64,000 bases of DNA from an uncultured Woeseiaceae bacterium (GCA_947259285.1 CAMYMR010000002.1:1-64000); one strand, 5' to 3'; positions 38,490-47,806 are shown, numbered from the stretch's first letter. Notes: generated by a model not told the origin, from the sequence alone. Made by a program: numbers and translations.

Positions 38490-39118
38490 TGGCAGTAGTT
38501 CCAAACAGGCGCTCGGTAATGACGCTGTTCTCCCGGCCGACAGACATCCACAGCCATCGCGCACGCCTCGTGCTCGCCGAGAAGAACATCAACATCGAAA
38601 TAGCAAATGTCGCCGGACCCGAATTACCGGAAGACCTGATGGATCTTAATCCATATCATACGGTTCCAACTCTGGTCGACCGCGACCTTACGCTTTATGA
38701 CTCACGCGTCATTATCGAGTACCTTGATGAGCGGTTTCCTCACCCCCCGCTGATGCCCGTCGATCCTGTCACGCGCGCCCAGTTTCGATTGGCTTTATTC
38801 CGCATAGAGACGGACTGGTATTCGATCGCCGAGGAAGCGGAATTGAGCAACGATGGCAGGTTGGGCACAAAGTCCCGCAAGTTACTGCGTGAGAGCATAT
38901 TGCAGAGCACCGAATTGTTCGGTGCCAGGCCGTTCTTCCTTAGCGAGGAGTTCTCGCTCGTCGACTGCACGATCGCGCCGCTGCTATGGCGCTTGCCAGT
39001 GTACGGCATCGAACTGGGTCCCAGCGCCGAGCCCATCGAAGGCTATATGAACCGCGTATTTGCGCGACGTTCTTTCCAACAGAGCCTTACCGAGTTGGAA
39101 CAGGAAATGCGTCTATAG
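38489..39118 (+). CDS. sspA: Stringent starvation protein A
   Basis: SspA is a glutathione-S-transferase-like protein that binds RNA polymerase and changes promoter use under stress. I take the ATG at 38489 because it gives the family start 'MAVVPNRRSVMTLFSRPTD' in 209 residues. The GST N-domain contains 'NPYHTVPTLVDRDLTLYDSRVI' (residues 49-70), and the C-domain the pattern 'LSEEFSLVDCTIAPLLWRLP'. It is the petABC-sspAB arrangement seen in many gammaproteobacteria. sspB follows after 104 bases. Confidence 0.95.
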   Translation: MAVVPNRRSVMTLFSRPTDIHSHRARLVLAEKNINIEIANVAGPELPEDLMDLNPYHTVPTLVDRDLTLYDSRVIIEYLDERFPHPPLMPVDPVTRAQFRLALFRIETDWYSIAEEAELSNDGRLGTKSRKLLRESILQSTELFGARPFFLSEEFSLVDCTIAPLLWRLPVYGIELGPSAEPIEGYMNRVFARRSFQQSLTELEQEMRL

Positions 39119-39222
39119 ATCGCAGACCCCGACCGGGCCAGACAGCTTATGTTTAGTCGCCGGCAAGCCGCTGAATAGATGATAAGATATCGGGATAAAG
39201 CGGCAGATCAAGAATAATAGCA

Positions 39223-39621
39223 GTGAAGAATCCGAATCGATCAAAAAGACCGTATCTCATTCGGGCGATGCACGAGTGGATGATCGATAACCATCAGACT
39301 CCACACATCGTGGTTAGCGCAGTGTGCGATGGTGTCAGTGTGCCGAAAGAGCACATAAAAGACGGCAAAATAATCCTGAACATCAGTGATTCAGCGGCAC
39401 ATAACCTGAAGCTAGGCAATGAGGCTGTCAGTTTTCGTGCACGTTTTGGCGGCGTACCCTTCGATGTCTGGGCCCCGATTCGTTCCGTGCTGGGCATTTA
39501 CGCGCGGGAAACCGGGCAGGGCATGATCTTTTCTCATGACTCCGATACGGCCGCCACGCGGGAGTCCGAGCAGAACATCGACGACACGCGCTCGCGCCCG
39601 CACCTGACTATCGTTAAATAG
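39223..39621 (+). CDS. sspB: ClpXP protease specificity-enhancing factor SspB
   Basis: SspB delivers ssrA-tagged proteins (and RseA fragments) to ClpXP. The 132-residue protein starts at a GTG (39223): 'KRPYLIRAMHEWMIDNHQTPHIVV' region (residues 8-31), with the substrate groove 'DGKIILNISDSAAHNLKLGN' and 'ISFRARFGG'-type 'VSFRARFGGVPFDVWAPI'. The C-terminal end 'SRPHLTIVK' is the short ClpX-binding tail after a flexible linker. DegS-like protease nearby and SspB are both parts of sigma-E type signalling in E. coli, although adjacency here is inherited gene order. Confidence 0.95.
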   Translation: MKNPNRSKRPYLIRAMHEWMIDNHQTPHIVVSAVCDGVSVPKEHIKDGKIILNISDSAAHNLKLGNEAVSFRARFGGVPFDVWAPIRSVLGIYARETGQGMIFSHDSDTAATRESEQNIDDTRSRPHLTIVK

Positions 39622-39667
39622 GAGCGCCTCCATCACAGGAGCTCGCCGAGGGGAATGTCGAAGCTGT

Positions 39668-40279
<612 letters not shown>

Positions 40280-40313
40280 TCAGGCAATTCTAGCAGCAGT
40301 CATCGTGCGTTGG

Positions 40314-40694
40314 TCAGAACGTTGAATCATTGGGTCGAAACGCATCCTGAATCCACTCGATATTCGCGCCGTCGCTGCCAGTTATCGATACTACGTCGAA
40401 TCGTGTCGAGTGCCGGGCGTAGTGCCGCTCGGTCGCCAGGTATTGTGCCGCGGTGCGTACAATCTTCTGTTGCTTTCGCTGGTCGACGGTCGCAGCGGCA
40501 GACCAGAAACGCGCGGAGCGTCGAAAGCGGACTTCGACAAAAGCCAGACAGTTGCCGTGCAGCATGATTAGATCGATTTCGCCGCCGCGACTGCGATAGT
40601 TCCGGGTGACGGGCTGTAATCCCTTGCTCAACAAAAAGCGAAACGCTGTTTGTTCTGCTCGTTTGCCTATTGTTCCTGTGTCGCTGGGTCCCAT
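40314..40694 (-). CDS. yraN: YraN family (UPF0102) putative nuclease-fold protein
   Basis: A 126-residue protein of the UPF0102 family, an endonuclease-like fold of unproven activity. 'GKRAEQTAFRFLLSKGLQPVTRNYR' is the start, followed by the PD-(D/E)xK-like 'SRGGEIDLIMLHGNCLAFVEVRFR' (E and D in 'GGEIDLI', E in 'FVEVR'). Normal family proteins have FVEVK, and here the last lysine is arginine. 'KQQKIVRTAAQYLA' is the conserved helix. It overlaps the end of lpoA by 28 bases. Confidence 0.93.
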   Translation of the reverse strand: MGPSDTGTIGKRAEQTAFRFLLSKGLQPVTRNYRSRGGEIDLIMLHGNCLAFVEVRFRRSARFWSAAATVDQRKQQKIVRTAAQYLATERHYARHSTRFDVVSITGSDGANIEWIQDAFRPNDSTF

Positions 40695-42643
40695 GGCGCA
40701 TCGTCGGCAGCATCGGGCATGATGGCTTCACCGTCGTCACTTATATTCTGTATCGGACCGCCAACTGCTTCGATCGGGGGCAGGGCTACCGCTTCCCCAT
40801 TCTGAAACTGCGCCCAGGCCAGACGCCTGTGCACCCGTCCATTCGCATCCAGGAACAACGTGCCTGAAGCGCCGTCCACCTCGGCCATTCCGCCGCCGCG
40901 CGACGCGAACAGTGCGCCGATCAGGTTGTACGCGTCGTAACCCATCGCGTGGAGGCGGGCCATGCGACGCTCGTTCGGCCAGTATTCGGCGAACTCGTTG
41001 GGCAGGTCAGCGATCCATGGCTGGGGATCGACGACCCAGGGCGTATCGGCAAACATAACCCCATTCAGGTCGGCGTTTGATCGACCGTCCAATGCATTGA
41101 CGGAGGATGTCGAATACACCGGCAAATCCCCGGAGTAATGAAACTTGAGCTGCGCCTTCATCAAGCGACCGACCGGTGCATTGGAGGCGAGAAAAATGAA
41201 TTCCGCGTCCTGTCGTCTGCGCGGATCGAACTGCAGGTTACCGCCTATGTTGGCGCGCATGCGCTGGTAGCGAGCGACACTGCCGCTCAGGCCCATCAGG
41301 TTTTCTATCTCGTTGGAAAAATCCTGAACACCCGGGTTGTAGCTACGATAGTCCAGCAGCGTGCCACCGAGACCCTCAAATTCCGTTGCAAAGCTCGTGA
41401 GGAGACGACGTCCCCAGTCGTTGCTCGGTACCAGTGCGACGGCGCGCGTGTGGCCATCACCCAGTGCTCGAACTGCGGCCGATATCGCCTCGTCCTCGGG
41501 CGACAGAGCAAACTGGTACAGGCCGGGCGGCGCCAGTGATTCCTCGGGCAGGTAGTTGAGCGTCAGTACGGGTACCGGCACCAAAATGTCGTTGGCGAGC
41601 TGTACGACGTTGTTCTTTAGCAGCGGGCCAACAACGAATTCGGCGCCAGCGTCAACGGCGGCAGCATACGCCGAGCTGCCGCCCCCTTCCGCATTTACGT
41701 CATAAATTAGGACACTTTGCCGGTCGTCGAGTCCGGCCGCTGCGGCGAAGTAAGCGCCCAGGAAACCGTTCTGTACGGCCTGGCCTGCGCCCGCTGCTCT
41801 GCCCGACAGAGGCAGCAGCAGCGCAATCTGGCGTGGATATTCGAGCAACAAGGTCTCGGGAAGCTGCAGGTCACCCAAAACCGTTGTGGCGGGGTGGCCT
41901 TCATTCAGCTGACGCCAACGCACGACGCCGTTACTCCAACCCACGCCTTGCTGCCCTGTCGATGCGGCCAGTGATCCGATGGTCAGCCAGCCGCGAACCA
42001 CAGGGTCCATTGCGCTGTCGGCGGCGCGTCGCAAGACCTGCGGACTACTGACGAGCAAACCCTGCCACAAGCGACTGCGATTTCGCTCGATCGCACGGGG
42101 ATCGCTTATCCAGGCTTCACGCTGCATCATCAGCTGCACCGCGCGCTCAGGGTCCTGTTTCTGTATCGATGCATCCGCACGCAGCGCCTCAACTCGAAGC
42201 CGGTCGCGGTCTGAAAGGGGCTGACGGCTCATCGGCTCCAGTATGTCGAGCGCTTCGTCCGCCCTGCCGGCATACAGTGACAGCGCCGCCGAGTTGGTCG
42301 ACCAGATGGCCAGGAGGGGCCCGGCAGCGGGTCTTCGCAGGTTGTTGAACGCATATCTAGCGCGGTCAACGTCGCCGGCGTCCAGCCATTGCTCAATTGC
42401 GAGCAGCGTCAGGCGGTCCCGTTCCAGTCCGACCGCCTCGCTGGCGAGGTAAATATAGGCGCCCGCGGCTTCGGCGTGTTCGCCGCCTTCGGCAAGTCGA
42501 CGGGCACGGTCTTCCTGGCTGCCGGAAAGACCGCCGAGCCCTGTCGTCTCACACCCGCCGAGCGAGATCAAAGCAAACAACAGGACGATGATGCTTGCGA
42601 AAAAGCGCACTTCGCGGGCAGGATGTCGGGGACTACTCATCAT
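40667..42643 (-). CDS. lpoA: Penicillin-binding protein activator LpoA
   Basis: LpoA is an outer-membrane lipoprotein that reaches through the periplasm to activate PBP1a. I start it at the tandem ATG at 42643 (658 residues), which opens a signal sequence with lipobox 'LGGC' and acylated C31. The N-terminal third has TPR-like helical repeats ('RLAEGGEHAEAAGAYIYLASEA' begins the first). The C-terminal two thirds are a periplasmic-binding-protein fold ('IALLLPLSGRAAGAGQAVQNGFLGAYFAA' begins it, 'FVVGPLLKNNVVQLA', 'MGYDAYNLIGAL'). Divergent from rsmI with 32 bases between starts. Confidence 0.94.
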   Translation of the reverse strand: MMSSPRHPAREVRFFASIIVLLFALISLGGCETTGLGGLSGSQEDRARRLAEGGEHAEAAGAYIYLASEAVGLERDRLTLLAIEQWLDAGDVDRARYAFNNLRRPAAGPLLAIWSTNSAALSLYAGRADEALDILEPMSRQPLSDRDRLRVEALRADASIQKQDPERAVQLMMQREAWISDPRAIERNRSRLWQGLLVSSPQVLRRAADSAMDPVVRGWLTIGSLAASTGQQGVGWSNGVVRWRQLNEGHPATTVLGDLQLPETLLLEYPRQIALLLPLSGRAAGAGQAVQNGFLGAYFAAAAGLDDRQSVLIYDVNAEGGGSSAYAAAVDAGAEFVVGPLLKNNVVQLANDILVPVPVLTLNYLPEESLAPPGLYQFALSPEDEAISAAVRALGDGHTRAVALVPSNDWGRRLLTSFATEFEGLGGTLLDYRSYNPGVQDFSNEIENLMGLSGSVARYQRMRANIGGNLQFDPRRRQDAEFIFLASNAPVGRLMKAQLKFHYSGDLPVYSTSSVNALDGRSNADLNGVMFADTPWVVDPQPWIADLPNEFAEYWPNERRMARLHAMGYDAYNLIGALFASRGGGMAEVDGASGTLFLDANGRVHRRLAWAQFQNGEAVALPPIEAVGGPIQNISDDGEAIMPDAADDAPWDPATQEQ

Positions 42644-42675
42644 TATCTTGTAACCGGAAAAAGGCTGTGCGCTAA

Positions 42676-43521
42676 ATGAGCGGCACATTGTTTATCGTTG
42701 CGACGCCGATTGGCAATCTGGAAGATTTGACACCGCGAGCCCGCAAAACGTTCGCCGAGGTCGATCTCATTGCAGCCGAGGATACCCGCCACACCGGTCG
42801 ATTGCTATTCTCTATCGGCCTAAAAGCACGACTTTTGGCGCTGCATGACCACAACGAGGAGAAGGCAGTATCCGCTGTCATCGAGGCCCTCGAGTCGGGG
42901 CAATCAGTCGCACTGGTAAGCGACGCCGGAACGCCGCTTGTGAGCGACCCTGGCTATCGCCTCGTTCGAGCCGCACACGAGCGAGATATCAAGGTTTCTC
43001 CCGTACCGGGCCCCAGCGCGCTGACCGCCGTGCTTTCGGTAGCCGGGCTGCCAACCGACCGGTTTTGTTTCGAGGGATTCCTGCCGTCCAAAAGCGGGTC
43101 ACGACGGGCAGCGCTGGAGCGGCTGCGCAACGAATCGCGAACGCTGATCTTTTACGAGTCCGTGCATCGGATTGCCGATGCGCTGCACGATTTGTGTGAC
43201 GCGTTCGGTGACGAACGGCAGGCATTTATCGGTCGCGAACTGACGAAGCTCCATGAGCAGTGTGTGCAGGGATCGCTGCGTTCGCTAAGCGACAAAGTCG
43301 ATGACGAAACGATTGTCGGGAAAGGCGAGTTTGCGATCGTAGTGGGCGGTGCCGATGAACCGGTCGAAACGTCGCTCGACGTCGATCGCGTGCTCGCAGA
43401 ACTCAGCGCGCTGCTTCCCGCCAAAGATGCCGCCAGGGCATCTGCCGCGATCACAGGGCTCAAGAAGAATGCCTTATACCGACGCATTCTCGAACTGAAA
43501 GACGACCAAGGCCGGACGTAG
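42676..43521 (+). CDS. rsmI: 16S rRNA (cytidine(1402)-2'-O)-methyltransferase
   Basis: RsmI methylates the 2'-OH of C1402 in 16S rRNA in the P-site; rsmH, which modifies the base of the same nucleotide, lies 1.3 kb downstream. The 281-residue protein is a tetrapyrrole-methylase-fold enzyme: 'LFIVATPIGNLEDLTPRA', 'AAEDTRHTGRLL', 'ALVSDAGTPLVSDPGYRLVR' (residues 76-95), 'VPGPSALTAVLSVAGLP', 'FEGFLPSK' and 'IFYESVHRI'. It starts directly opposite lpoA. An inverted repeat and rnpB follow. Confidence 0.96.
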   Translation: MSGTLFIVATPIGNLEDLTPRARKTFAEVDLIAAEDTRHTGRLLFSIGLKARLLALHDHNEEKAVSAVIEALESGQSVALVSDAGTPLVSDPGYRLVRAAHERDIKVSPVPGPSALTAVLSVAGLPTDRFCFEGFLPSKSGSRRAALERLRNESRTLIFYESVHRIADALHDLCDAFGDERQAFIGRELTKLHEQCVQGSLRSLSDKVDDETIVGKGEFAIVVGGADEPVETSLDVDRVLAELSALLPAKDAARASAAITGLKKNALYRRILELKDDQGRT

Positions 43522-43540
43522 CGCAGTTTTTGCAGTATTC

Positions 43541-43583
43541 GGGGTCGAACCGCGGTTTTTGCAGAAAACCGCGGTTCGACCCC
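43541..43583. repeat. 43-bp near-perfect palindrome between rsmI and rnpB
   Basis: Arms of 19 bases (43541-43559 and 43565-43583) are exact reverse complements, starting GGGGTCGAACCGCGG and closed by a TGCAG loop. The right arm ends 12 bases before the rnpB -10 and so covers its -35 region. The sequence style (GGGGTC... GACCCC) resembles short palindromic mobile units often tied to REP-associated transposases. Nearby GTTTTTGCAG occurs twice (about 43527 and 43555). Confidence 0.7.
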
Positions 43584-43594
43584 GGTTAATCCGG

Positions 43595-43600
43595 TAAAAT
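43595..43600 (+). promoter_or_regulatory. -10 element of rnpB
   Basis: TAAAAT ends seven bases before the mapped 5' end of the RNase P RNA. The -35 region falls in the right arm of the palindrome (GGTTCGAC), and no consensus -35 is seen. Confidence 0.55.
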
Positions 43601-43606
43601 CAGGGC

Positions 43607-43972
43607 TGAGAGAGCCGGAGTCGGCCAGACAATCGCTGCAGCAATGCAGAGGAAAGTCCGGGCTCCTTCGGACAGGGCGCCAGGTAACGCCTGGGGGGCG
43701 TGAGCCCATGGAAAGTGCCACAGAAAACAAACCGCCGGCATCGCCGGTAAGGGTGAAAAGGTGCGGTAAGAGCGCACCGCGCGACTGGTAACAGTTCGCG
43801 GCACGGTAAACCCCGCCCGGAGCAAGGCCAAATAGGGGAGTGCGAGCTCAAGGCTCACCGTCGGTTCCGAACGGACTCCCGGGTAGGTTGCTAGAGGCAG
43901 CTGGCGACAGCTGTCCCAGATGAATGGTTGTCGATGACAGAACCCGGCTTATTGCCGGCTCCGGCTCTCTCA
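43607..43972 (+). ncRNA. rnpB: RNase P RNA, bacterial class A
   Basis: This is the catalytic RNA that cuts the 5' leader from pre-tRNAs. The ends pair as P1: TGAGAGAGCCGGA (43607-43619) with TCCGGCTCTCTCA (43960-43972). Universal blocks are present: CR I 'GAGGAAAGTCCGGGCT' (43650-43665 region), 'ACAGAA' at P4-side, 'GTAAACCCC', and the 3' block 'CCAGATGAATGG' then 'GACAGAACCCGGCTTA' (CR IV-V, about 43917-43951). The length, about 366, fits type A. The place between rsmI and mraZ is the same as in Pseudomonas. Confidence 0.97.
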
Positions 43973-44084
43973 CCTCACACTTTTCCCCAGGAAAATCGTC
44001 AAATCTGCTCAGTCGATCGGGAGCGGGGAGACATTTCGTGCCGGTTGCGCAGACTCGCGCAAAATGACGAGAAAACGACCAACT

Positions 44085-44108
44085 GTCGGTGTTTGCCGAC
44101 TCATTTTT
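44085..44108 (+). terminator. Possible rnpB terminator
   Basis: GTCGG-TGTTTG-CCGAC is followed by TCATTTTT. This small hairpin plus T-run is about 110 bases after the mature 3' end of rnpB. The rest of the 264 bases between rnpB and the dcw promoter shows an A/T hairpin TTTTCC-CCA-GGAAAA (43981-43995) and no gene. Confidence 0.4.
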
Positions 44109-44237
44109 CACGTCTTGTCGAAGAAGCAGCTATAAGCAACTGATTTACTTAGCGCGAACTCCGCCATATTTCGCCCTTTTTCGGCCACCGGAAAGCCCCT
44201 AAGTCACTGTACAACAACAATTAATTGCTTTTGTTTG

Positions 44238-44267
44238 TTGACGGTCGCGTTGGCCGCCACCTATAGT
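44238..44267 (+). promoter_or_regulatory. dcw cluster promoter (Pmra)
   Basis: TTGACG (44238-44243), an 18-base spacer and TATAGT (44262-44267) make a good sigma-70 promoter. Transcription would start near 44274, at the first MraZ box, and give a leader of about 80 bases before mraZ. Confidence 0.7.
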
Positions 44268-44275
44268 GTCGAAAA

Positions 44276-44300
44276 GTGGATAAAAGTGGGAGGAAAGGGG
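44276..44300 (+). promoter_or_regulatory. MraZ operator repeats
   Basis: Three boxes with a 10-base period: GTGGA (44276), GTGGG (44286) and AGGGG (44296). MraZ is known to bind direct TGGGN-type repeats of this spacing upstream of its own gene. They lie just downstream of the -10, where a bound ring would block the polymerase, so autorepression of the division cluster is expected. Confidence 0.7.
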
Positions 44301-44355
44301 TTGCCCGCCCAGGATTCGCGCCAGAAGAGCGGAGCCCGGGGCCATCCCTGACACC

Positions 44356-44805
44356 GTGTTTCGAGGGGCTACCAAAGTCACGTTGGACGCCAAAGGGCGT
44401 ATGGCTATACCGACCCGTTATCGGGAGCGGCTGGGCGCCCGTTGTGATGGCCAGATCATCGTTACCGTCGATAAAGACCATTGTCTGCTCGTTTACCCCC
44501 TGCCGGATTGGGAAGAACTCGAACGCAAGCTCGTTCGACTGCCGAGCATGAACAAAGCCGCGCGCCGCATTGTGCGAATTATGGTGGGTTACGCGACTGA
44601 GGTCGAGATGGATGGCAGTGGCCGGATTCTCGTGTCGCGCGAGCTGCGCGATTTCGCGAGCCTGGAAAAGAACGGAATGCTAATCGGGCAAGGCAACAAA
44701 TTCGAACTTTGGGATGAACAAACCTGGAATGAAAAACGCGATGCGTGGCTTAGCGAGGAAGACGAGGGCGAAATGCCGGCCGACCTCGAGTCGATTTCTT
44801 TCTAG
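44356..44805 (+). CDS. mraZ: Transcriptional regulator MraZ
   Basis: A 149-residue ring-forming DNA-binding protein with two AbrB-like repeats that represses the dcw promoter. The start is a GTG at 44356. The motif pair is 'DAKGRMAIPTRYRERL' (first repeat, about residues 11-26) and 'DGSGRILVSRELRDFA' (second, about 85-100), with 'GATKVTLDAKGR' the family start. The C-terminal 'WNEKRDAWLSEE' is typical. rsmH follows after 15 bases. Confidence 0.96.
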   Translation: MFRGATKVTLDAKGRMAIPTRYRERLGARCDGQIIVTVDKDHCLLVYPLPDWEELERKLVRLPSMNKAARRIVRIMVGYATEVEMDGSGRILVSRELRDFASLEKNGMLIGQGNKFELWDEQTWNEKRDAWLSEEDEGEMPADLESISF

Positions 44806-44820
44806 TTTGTTTTCCAAACA

Positions 44821-45780
44821 ATGAGCAGCAGCGTGCATGTGCCGGTGCTGCTGGGGCCGGTCCTTCAGGGACTGAAAATAAAACCAGACGGCTGTTATGT
44901 CGACGCAACGTTCGGACGGGGTGGTCACAGCGGGGAGATTTTGAAGTGCCTGAATGCAGAGGGTCGACTGATTGGTATCGATCGCGATCCACAGGCGATT
45001 ACTTCGGCGGCAAGAACTCTTCGAGACGATCCGCGAGTTGAACTGATCAGAGGTGAATTTGCGCAACTTAAATACCTCATTGGCGAAAGAAAGAACGAAA
45101 TGGGCGGATCACTCATCGGCAAGGTGGATGGATTGCTGCTCGATCTGGGCGTTTCGTCCCCGCAATTGGATGAAGCGGATCGAGGATTCAGTTTCATGCG
45201 CGACGGGCCGCTCGACATGCGGATGGACCCGGACTCGGGCGTATCAGCCAGCCGATGGCTTACGTCGGTGGATGAAATAGAATTGCGTCGCACGCTTTCA
45301 AAATTCGGTGAAGAGCGACACGCTGCACGTATCGCGCGCGCAATCGTCGAAGCCCGTGATAAGGGGCCGATCGAGCGCACGTCGCAACTTGCCGCAATTG
45401 TCGATGCCGCGGTGCCCGCGCCACACGGTAAGCATCGTCCGAAGAAGCACGCGGCGACGAAGACTTTTCAGGCGATACGTATCGCAGTAAATGCGGAGCT
45501 TGAACAACTGGAAGCCGCGCTGAGCCAGGCGATCGACGTGCTGAGACAGGGCGGGCGTCTCTGTGTCATCAGCTTCCACTCGCTCGAAGATCGCATTGTG
45601 AAGCGATTCATGCGCGATATGTCCCGTGTGCCGGAACCCTATCGCGGTATGCCGTCGATTCCCGAGGTGTACCGGCCCAAATTGAAGCTCATCGGTAAAG
45701 CGATTGCGGCGACGAGCGAAGAAATCGCGGCCAATCGCCGGGCGCGAAGCGCGCGACTGCGAATAGCGGAGCGGACATGA
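44821..45780 (+). CDS. rsmH: 16S rRNA (cytosine(1402)-N(4))-methyltransferase
   Basis: RsmH adds the N4 methyl to C1402 of 16S rRNA, the same base whose ribose is methylated by RsmI. The 319-residue protein shows 'HVPVLLGPVLQGL', the SAM loop 'VDATFGRGGHSGEIL', 'GIDRDPQAI', 'DGLLLDLGVSSPQLDEADRGFSF' (residues about 102-124), 'TFQAIRIAVNAELEQLE' and 'CVISFHSLEDRIVKRF'. It overlaps ftsL by four bases (ATGA). Confidence 0.97.
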   Translation: MSSSVHVPVLLGPVLQGLKIKPDGCYVDATFGRGGHSGEILKCLNAEGRLIGIDRDPQAITSAARTLRDDPRVELIRGEFAQLKYLIGERKNEMGGSLIGKVDGLLLDLGVSSPQLDEADRGFSFMRDGPLDMRMDPDSGVSASRWLTSVDEIELRRTLSKFGEERHAARIARAIVEARDKGPIERTSQLAAIVDAAVPAPHGKHRPKKHAATKTFQAIRIAVNAELEQLEAALSQAIDVLRQGGRLCVISFHSLEDRIVKRFMRDMSRVPEPYRGMPSIPEVYRPKLKLIGKAIAATSEEIAANRRARSARLRIAERT

Positions 45781-46067
45781 CGCCGACCGATAGGAATTCG
45801 CATCCGTTCTTGCTGGTGTTCGTATTCGCCGTGATCTGCGTACTGAGCGCCGTCGCTCTGGTCTACACCAAGCATGAGTCACGCAAGCTATTCGTTGAAC
45901 TTGAGGGACTGACGAACGAACGCGATGCGCTGAACATCGAGTGGGGTCAGCTTCAAATCGAGCAAAGCACCTGGGCCCAACATGCGCGAATCGAGCAGGT
46001 AGCGACAGAAGAGCTGTCCCTGGTGCGTCCGGACGCAACCGAAATCTTTGTGATTGAAAGTCGATGA
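45777..46067 (+). CDS. ftsL: Cell division protein FtsL
   Basis: A 96-residue bitopic protein of the FtsQLB complex that switches on septal wall synthesis. It has a short cytoplasmic end, one membrane helix (about 11-29, 'LLVFVFAVICVLSAVALVY') and a periplasmic leucine-zipper coiled coil ('LFVELEGLTNERDALNIEWGQLQIE' region, about 37-61). Sequence identity in this family is low, so position and shape support the call. It overlaps rsmH and ftsI by four bases each. Confidence 0.94.
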   Translation: MTPTDRNSHPFLLVFVFAVICVLSAVALVYTKHESRKLFVELEGLTNERDALNIEWGQLQIEQSTWAQHARIEQVATEELSLVRPDATEIFVIESR

Positions 46068-47806
46068 CGCGCGGCGCAGAAACCAAACAAAAAGCGGAAC
46101 GCCGCTTCGTTGGCAGAGTAACGCTAATACTCGGATTCTTCTGTCTGTTAGCGGGTTCGCTGGTTGCCCGTGCGGTTCACCTTCAGGTGCTCGATAAGGA
46201 TTTCCTGAACCAACAGGCAGACACGCGGCACCTGCGTACCGAAAAGATTTCAGCGCATCGCGGCACGATAACCGACCGCTACGGAGAGCCGCTCGCCATC
46301 AGTACGCCGGTCGACAGCATCTGGGCGAATCCGAAGGAGTTCGCGACGGCCGTCGACAACGTACCGCAGCTGGCAAAGGCACTTGGCGTAGACGCTCAGA
46401 CGCTGATGCGCCGCATAACGCGCAGCATGGATAAAGAATTCGTTTTCCTGAAACGTCACCTGAGCCCGGAGCAGGCAAGCCAGGTCCTCGCACTCAAGCT
46501 GCCCGGAATCAACGTGCAGCGAGAGTACCGCCGCTACTATCCGGCATCGGAGGTGACCGGCCACCTCGTGGGCTTCACCAATATTGACGATGAAGGCCAG
46601 GAGGGTCTCGAGCTTGCATTCAACCACTGGCTGGCGGGTGAGTCAGGAGCCAAGCGTGTTCTCAAAGACAGGCTGGGCCGATCGATCGAAAATGTCGAGA
46701 GTATACGTCCGGCACGTCACGGCAAGGATCTCAAGACCAGCGTCGATCTGCGGCTGCAATACCTTGCGTATCGCTCGCTCAAGACAGCGATCAGGACCTA
46801 TGGCGCACGCTCCGGTTCCATCGTCGTGCTCGATGTGAAAACAGGCGAAGTGCTGGCGATGGTCAACCAGCCGACTTACAACCCGAACGACCGCTCGCAG
46901 TTCTCGCCGGCGCGCTATCGCAACCGTGCCATAACGGACCTTTTCGAACCCGGCTCCAGCATTAAGCCTCTGATCATCGCCGCGGCACTTGAGTCCGGTG
47001 ACTATCGTCCCGGCAGTCTGGTCGACACCGCGCCCGGGTTTATTACCGTCGGGGCAAAGAAGATCGAGGACAGCGAAAATCTCGGTCGCGTAACCCTGAC
47101 AACAATACTGGCCCGCTCGAGCAACGTCGGCGTAACGAAACTGGCGATGACGCTTCAGCCGGATCAGCTCTGGGAGACGATGACGCAATTTGGATTCGGC
47201 GCATTGACGACCAGCGGATTTCCCGGAGAGTCCGCGGGCAGGCTCACCTATTTCAGTCACTGGAAGCCGATTAACCAGGCAACCCTTGCTTACGGTTACG
47301 GTGTCTCGGTAACGCCGCTGCAGCTCGCACAGGCCTATGCCGTACTCGGGAATGAGGGCAGCATGCAGTCGATTTCGCTGGTCGGAATCGATCAGCCGAG
47401 CGATACCCAGCGGGTTGTATCGCCAGATACGGCGGTCGCGGTACGGCGCATGCTCGAAGAAGTTGTTCGACCGGGCGGCACCGGGACCAAAGCCTCGGTC
47501 GACGGCTACCGCATTGCCGGAAAGACCGGTACAGCGTGGAAGGCGGCTGACGGCGGGTATTCAGAGGACAAGTACATCTCAATATTTGCAGGCCTCGCGC
47601 CGGCCAGTGATCCGCGACTGGCGACGGTTGTCGTGATCGATGAGCCAGGCGGTGAGCTCTACTATGGCAGTGACGTTGCTGCACCCGTGTTCGCCGACGT
47701 CATGGCTGAATCATTGCGGCTGCTGGCGGTGGCACCCGATGCGATGCCACCGCGCGAACCCGGTGCCGAGCTGCAGGCAATGGCGAAGCGGACGCCGAGT
47801 CGATGA
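46064..47806 (+). CDS. ftsI: Peptidoglycan D,D-transpeptidase FtsI (PBP3)
   Basis: The division-specific class B penicillin-binding protein that cross-links septal peptidoglycan. In 580 residues there is one membrane helix (about 21-40), the pedestal domain ('ISAHRGTITDRYGEPLAIS', about 62-80), and the transpeptidase domain. Active-site motifs: S298-S-I-K301 ('EPGSSIKPL'), SxN in 'ARSSNVGVTK', and KTG in 'IAGKTGTAWK'. Overlaps by four bases link it with ftsL and murE. Confidence 0.97.
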   Translation: MTRGAETKQKAERRFVGRVTLILGFFCLLAGSLVARAVHLQVLDKDFLNQQADTRHLRTEKISAHRGTITDRYGEPLAISTPVDSIWANPKEFATAVDNVPQLAKALGVDAQTLMRRITRSMDKEFVFLKRHLSPEQASQVLALKLPGINVQREYRRYYPASEVTGHLVGFTNIDDEGQEGLELAFNHWLAGESGAKRVLKDRLGRSIENVESIRPARHGKDLKTSVDLRLQYLAYRSLKTAIRTYGARSGSIVVLDVKTGEVLAMVNQPTYNPNDRSQFSPARYRNRAITDLFEPGSSIKPLIIAAALESGDYRPGSLVDTAPGFITVGAKKIEDSENLGRVTLTTILARSSNVGVTKLAMTLQPDQLWETMTQFGFGALTTSGFPGESAGRLTYFSHWKPINQATLAYGYGVSVTPLQLAQAYAVLGNEGSMQSISLVGIDQPSDTQRVVSPDTAVAVRRMLEEVVRPGGTGTKASVDGYRIAGKTGTAWKAADGGYSEDKYISIFAGLAPASDPRLATVVVIDEPGGELYYGSDVAAPVFADVMAESLRLLAVAPDAMPPREPGAELQAMAKRTPSR

